A stretch of 16,368 bases of DNA from CAZISM01 sp964541895 (GTDB lineage Bacteria > Zhuqueibacterota > Zhuqueibacteria > Residuimicrobiales > Residuimicrobiaceae): assembly GCA_964541895.1 (NCBI GenBank), contig CAZISM010000116.1, positions 1 through 16,368 of the forward strand, given 5' to 3'. A program made the position numbers and the translations under genes. The notes under the pieces were generated by a model, which searched no databases, had not been told where the DNA came from, and saw only the letters and a program-made list of their open reading frames with translations. This document shows, in pieces, positions 12,957 to 16,368 of this stretch. Every line of letters starts with the position of its first letter. The stretch's first letter is position 1.

Positions 12957-15900
12957 ATGAAAAACATCATGCGCAGCATTTGCCTCTTTGCGATGGTTCT
13001 GGTTATTCCCCTGGTTTCCGCAGAGACACGCCTTTTGCACAATCCGGCCATCAGCGCCACCCAGGTGGCTTTTGTGTACGGCCAGGATATCTGGATCGTC
13101 GGCCTGAACGGTGGAGAAGCCCGCCGACTGACCACGCACCCGGGCAGCGAAACCTGCCCTCATTTTTCTCCTGACGGCCAATGGCTGGCCTTCACTGGTG
13201 AGTATGACGGTAATTCTGATGTCTATGTCGTGCCTGTTCAAGGAGGCGAGCCGAGGCGATTAACCTGGCATCCGGCACCGGATATAGCAAGGAGTTGGAG
13301 CCACGATGGCCACTCGGTGCTTTTTGTGTCAAACAGGACCAGCACACCAACCAGAGCGATTTTTAAATTTTATAAAATCAATTTAGATGAGGCGATGCCG
13401 ACCCCGTTGGCGGTTCCCCGGGCAATCGATGGCAGGCTGTCTCCAGATGAAAAGCAGTTAGTGTACCAGCAAATATCGCCCTGGGAATCGGAATGGCGCA
13501 ACTATCGTGGCGGTCAGAATGGGCCGATTCGCGTCATAGACCTGAAAAGCTTCGATGAATGGCAAGTGCCCTGGGATGGCGCCAACGATCAGAATCCGGT
13601 CTGGCTGAACGGCAACATCTATTTCCTCTCCGATCGTGATTATGCCATGAACGTATGGTGTTACGACCTCCGCAAAAAAGGGCTCGCCCAGATCACCCAC
13701 TTTAACGAATTTGATTGCAAAAATCTCGAAGCCGGACCTCATCATCTCATATTCGAAAACGGCGGTTTCCTTTACACATTGCAGCCCGGCCAGGGGGAAC
13801 CGCAAAAGTTGTCCATTCAAGCCTCCGGCGATTTTCCCTGGGCTCGACCGCATTGGGAGAAAGTAGCAGAACGAGTCAACGCGTTTGCGATTTCGCCCAA
13901 AGGCCAAAGAGCTTTGTTCGAGGCCCGGGGTGAGATCTTTTCTGTGCCCGGCAAGAAAGGTTCGGTCCGCAACCTGAGCAACAGTTCTGCCAGCGCCGAA
14001 CGCGATCCCAGCTGGTCAGCGGACGGGAAAAATGTGTGTTGGTTTTCAGATCAGAATGGAGAGTATCAACTGATCATCGCCGATCCGTTCGGACAAAACA
14101 GAAAAACAATTAAACTGTCACATCCCACGTTTTATTATACGCCGGCCTGGTCGCCGGACGCCCACTATATCAGCTTTGGCGACGCGGACCGCAATTTATG
14201 GGTTGCCGATGTGACGCAGGGTGTCTGCACTCTGATCGATAATGAGGGCTTTGCTCATCCCGACCGCACTATATATCCAGAATGGTCGCCGGACTCTAAA
14301 TGGATTGCCTATACGAAGCGCCTGAGCAATCAGCACAATACCATCTTCGTTTACTCTTTAGCAGAAAAAAAGAGCCGTCAGCTCACCGACAGCATGTCGG
14401 ACAGCCGTGCGCCGGCATGGGATCAGAGCGGAAAATATCTCTATTTCCTCTCCAATAGCGAGTACGCCCTCAACGTCGGCTGGCTGGATCTGAGTTCACT
14501 GGAACGGCCCATCAGGCGAGCCGTTTATATGGCCGTGCTTGCGGCGGCCGAGCCGTCCCCGCTGTTGCCGGAAAGCGATGAAGAAAAAGCGGCCGAAGAC
14601 AAAAAAGAAGACAAATCCGATAAAAGCGACAAGGACAAGGAGAAAAAGCCGGACGTAAAAATCGACTTCGCCGGCATCGATCAACGCATCCTCGCCCTCA
14701 ACCTTCCGGTCCGTGAATACAGCGGTCTGAAAACAGGAAAAGAGGGGACTCTGTTTTATCTCGAGGCTATTGCCAATGAAGATGGCCTGGCGCTGTATCG
14801 ATACACGCTAAAAGAAAGAGAAGCGAAAAAAATTCTAAGCGGCGTGGAAAATTATGTCGTATCTGCGGACGGCGAAAAATTACTCTATGGTCTTAAAAAC
14901 AGGCAATGGTTCATCGCAGACGCTAACGGCGAAATCAAATCCGGCGAAGGCAAGCTGAACACCGAAGAGATGCAAATGTACGTGGATCCCATGGCCGAAT
15001 GGAAACAGATATTCCGCGAAGCCTGGCGCTTTCAACGTGACTATTTTTATGTGGACAACGTTCATGGGCTGGATCTGGATTGGGCTTTGCGGACCTACGG
15101 CCCGTGGATTGACCATGTCCGCCATCGCAGCGATCTAACCTATGTTCTTGATATTCTGGGCGGCGAAACCGCCATAGGGCATTCGTTTACCGGCGGCGGT
15201 GACGTGCCGGACATCGAAAAAGTGCCCACCGGATTATTGGGCGCCGATTACAGTATCGAAAATGGATGCTATCGCATAACGAAGATATACACCGGTGAGA
15301 ATTGGAATCCGGATCTGCGCGCACCGTTGAGCTGCCCGGGCATCGACGTGCATCAAGGTGATTACCTGCTCGCGGTCAACGGTGTTCCCTTGACCGCCGT
15401 TGACAATCTCTACAGCCGTTTCGACCAGACCGCCGACAAACAGATTAAAATAACCGTCAATAACAAAGCCGAAATGACCGGTAGCCGCGAAATCGTCGTT
15501 GTACCGGTGAAAGACGAAACATCATTACGTCAGCGGGCCTGGATCGAGGATAACCGCCGCCTGGTGGACCGCCTTTCCGGCGGCAGGCTGGCGTACGTCT
15601 GGCTGCCCAACACCTCCAACGCCGGCTATGCGAACTTTAACCGTTACTATTTTGCCCAAAAAGACAAAAAAGGAGCGGTCATCGACGAGCGGTTCAACGG
15701 CGGCGGCTATATCGCCGACTATATTGTGGATCTGCTGGCGCGTGACTTGCTGGGCTATTTCAACAACCCCGTCGGTGCAAAACAACCGTTCACAGCTCCC
15801 AACGCGGCCCTCTTTGGCCCCAAAGTCATGATCATCAATGAGACTGCCGGCTCCGGCGGCGACATGCTGCCCTATATGTTCCGTATGAAAAAAATCGGCC

Positions 15901-16205
15901 CACTGGTGGGTACACGCACCTGGGGCGGACTGGTCGGCATCTGGGATGTGCCTGAGTTGATCGATGGCGGCTATATCACAGCTCCCCGCGGAGGTTTTTA
16001 TAATACCAAGGGCGAATGGGACGTGGAGAACAAAGGTGTGGCTCCGGATTATATGGTTGAACAGGATGCCAAACAGGTTATTGCCGGGCATGACCCGCAA
16101 TTGGAAAAAGCAATAAGCATTGCACTGGATTTGCTCAAGGATCAGGAGGTCCGGCAGCTGCCACAACCGCCAGACCCTGTTCGCGTCAAGAGGCCTAACA
16201 AATAG
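12957..16205 (+). CDS. Exported Tricorn-type protease (S41 family, PD40 propellers and PDZ)
   Basis: This 1082-residue protein has a signal peptide (cleavage near VSA-E, residues 20-23). It then has two WD/PD40 beta-propeller regions (about 24-320 and 330-530) with repeats such as FSPDGQWLAFTGEYDGNSDVYV and WSPDSKWIAYT. A highly charged Lys/Asp/Glu linker follows at about 538-570. The tricorn core begins near Trp682 (WKQIFREAWRFQRDYFY), followed by a PDZ domain (about 755-850) and a C-terminal S41 catalytic domain. Catalytic candidates are His742 (AIGHSF), nucleophile Ser966 (NETAGSGGDMLPY) and Glu1024 (WDVENKGVAPD), close in order and position to archaeal Tricorn. Archaeal Tricorn's Ser745, just before the His, is Gly741 here. 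Tricorn trims peptides; with a signal peptide this one should work outside the cytoplasm. GGGAGG lies 6 bases before the ATG. A VOC gene follows after 18 bp. Confidence 0.93.
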   Translation: MKNIMRSICLFAMVLVIPLVSAETRLLHNPAISATQVAFVYGQDIWIVGLNGGEARRLTTHPGSETCPHFSPDGQWLAFTGEYDGNSDVYVVPVQGGEPRRLTWHPAPDIARSWSHDGHSVLFVSNRTSTPTRAIFKFYKINLDEAMPTPLAVPRAIDGRLSPDEKQLVYQQISPWESEWRNYRGGQNGPIRVIDLKSFDEWQVPWDGANDQNPVWLNGNIYFLSDRDYAMNVWCYDLRKKGLAQITHFNEFDCKNLEAGPHHLIFENGGFLYTLQPGQGEPQKLSIQASGDFPWARPHWEKVAERVNAFAISPKGQRALFEARGEIFSVPGKKGSVRNLSNSSASAERDPSWSADGKNVCWFSDQNGEYQLIIADPFGQNRKTIKLSHPTFYYTPAWSPDAHYISFGDADRNLWVADVTQGVCTLIDNEGFAHPDRTIYPEWSPDSKWIAYTKRLSNQHNTIFVYSLAEKKSRQLTDSMSDSRAPAWDQSGKYLYFLSNSEYALNVGWLDLSSLERPIRRAVYMAVLAAAEPSPLLPESDEEKAAEDKKEDKSDKSDKDKEKKPDVKIDFAGIDQRILALNLPVREYSGLKTGKEGTLFYLEAIANEDGLALYRYTLKEREAKKILSGVENYVVSADGEKLLYGLKNRQWFIADANGEIKSGEGKLNTEEMQMYVDPMAEWKQIFREAWRFQRDYFYVDNVHGLDLDWALRTYGPWIDHVRHRSDLTYVLDILGGETAIGHSFTGGGDVPDIEKVPTGLLGADYSIENGCYRITKIYTGENWNPDLRAPLSCPGIDVHQGDYLLAVNGVPLTAVDNLYSRFDQTADKQIKITVNNKAEMTGSREIVVVPVKDETSLRQRAWIEDNRRLVDRLSGGRLAYVWLPNTSNAGYANFNRYYFAQKDKKGAVIDERFNGGGYIADYIVDLLARDLLGYFNNPVGAKQPFTAPNAALFGPKVMIINETAGSGGDMLPYMFRMKKIGPLVGTRTWGGLVGIWDVPELIDGGYITAPRGGFYNTKGEWDVENKGVAPDYMVEQDAKQVIAGHDPQLEKAISIALDLLKDQEVRQLPQPPDPVRVKRPNK

Positions 16206-16223
16206 CATAAGGGATTACTGCAC

Positions 16224-16368
16224 ATGTTTCGTAACGATCACGTCGCGTTTCAGGTCAGAGATATGGATCGAGCCATCCAATTCTACACCGAAAAACTGGG
16301 CCTGCGCCTGCTTTCCAGGACCATCGATGAAAACGCGGGAGAAGAATTTTCCTTTCTCGAACTGGACG
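16224..16368 (+). CDS. VOC superfamily protein (glyoxalase/bleomycin-resistance/dioxygenase fold), 5' fragment
   Basis: Only the first 48 codons are inside the window. They read MFRNDHVAFQVRDMDRAIQF, then YTEKLGLRLLSR and EEFSFLELD. This is the beta-alpha-beta start of a VOC module, with His6 and Glu46 at positions that commonly bind the metal. AAGGGA lies 9 bases before the ATG, and the gene starts 18 bp after the protease stop, so co-transcription is likely. VOC proteins include glyoxalase I, fosfomycin-type resistance enzymes, dioxygenases and epimerases. The fragment is too short to choose, although the LGLRLL pattern is close to lactoylglutathione-lyase-like members. Confidence 0.85.
   Translation, partial: MFRNDHVAFQVRDMDRAIQFYTEKLGLRLLSRTIDENAGEEFSFLELD

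Noticed and set aside
15525..16208. Minus-strand open frame of 227 codons opposite the end of the Tricorn-type gene
   Set aside because: It covers the conserved catalytic region of the protease on the other strand and has no recognisable protein features.

Overview
The window looks like chromosomal DNA from a Gram-negative-type bacterium, most plausibly an uncultured member of the FCB superphylum or a nearby candidate phylum (KSB1, Calditrichota and Zixibacteria-like lineages). This placement is an inference from gene content. The clues are a secreted lamin-tail protein ending in a FlgD/gliding-type Ig-like domain, a secreted Tricorn-type protease, separate secD and secF genes, a one-chain glycine decarboxylase, and Shine-Dalgarno sequences such as AGGAGG, GGAGG and GGGAGG. 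Composition is moderately GC-rich by eye and fairly even. I see no integrase, transposase, tRNA, rRNA or CRISPR array.

Layout. (1) 2-421: 3' end of citF (citrate lyase alpha). (2) 469-5426, plus strand: a good promoter, then secD, secF, a SpoIIAA-like STAS protein and purA. secF and the STAS gene are tightly spaced, and a terminator-like hairpin sits directly before purA. purA is split by a 100-N scaffold gap flanked by an identical 55-bp sequence on both sides. Collapsing the duplication restores a normal 424-residue enzyme. (3) 5595-6446, plus: secreted LTD/FlgD-Ig protein. (4) 6453-7757, minus: DNA photolyase. (5) 7758-8035: non-coding, with a strong terminator for gcvP and a short 9-bp tandem repeat. 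(6) 8036-10894, minus: gcvP. (7) 11049-12008, plus: Tat-exported xylose-isomerase-like TIM-barrel protein, divergent from gcvP. (8) 12009-12719, minus: truC-like tRNA pseudouridine synthase, abutting the previous gene tail to tail. (9) 12720-12956: a leader holding a promoter-like element and a strong plus-strand terminator with no annotated gene in front of it. (10) 12957-16205, plus: Tricorn-type protease, followed 18 bp later by the start of a VOC/glyoxalase gene that runs off the window.

How the genes relate. SecD and SecF form one inner-membrane complex that helps the Sec translocon. The other genes are mostly independent housekeeping functions: AMP synthesis, glycine cleavage, photorepair, tRNA modification and extracytoplasmic peptide hydrolysis. 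I found no convincing new multi-gene system. The items most worth a second look are the orphan terminator and possible small RNA or attenuator before the protease, the hairpin against the purA ribosome site, and the assembly artefact inside purA.
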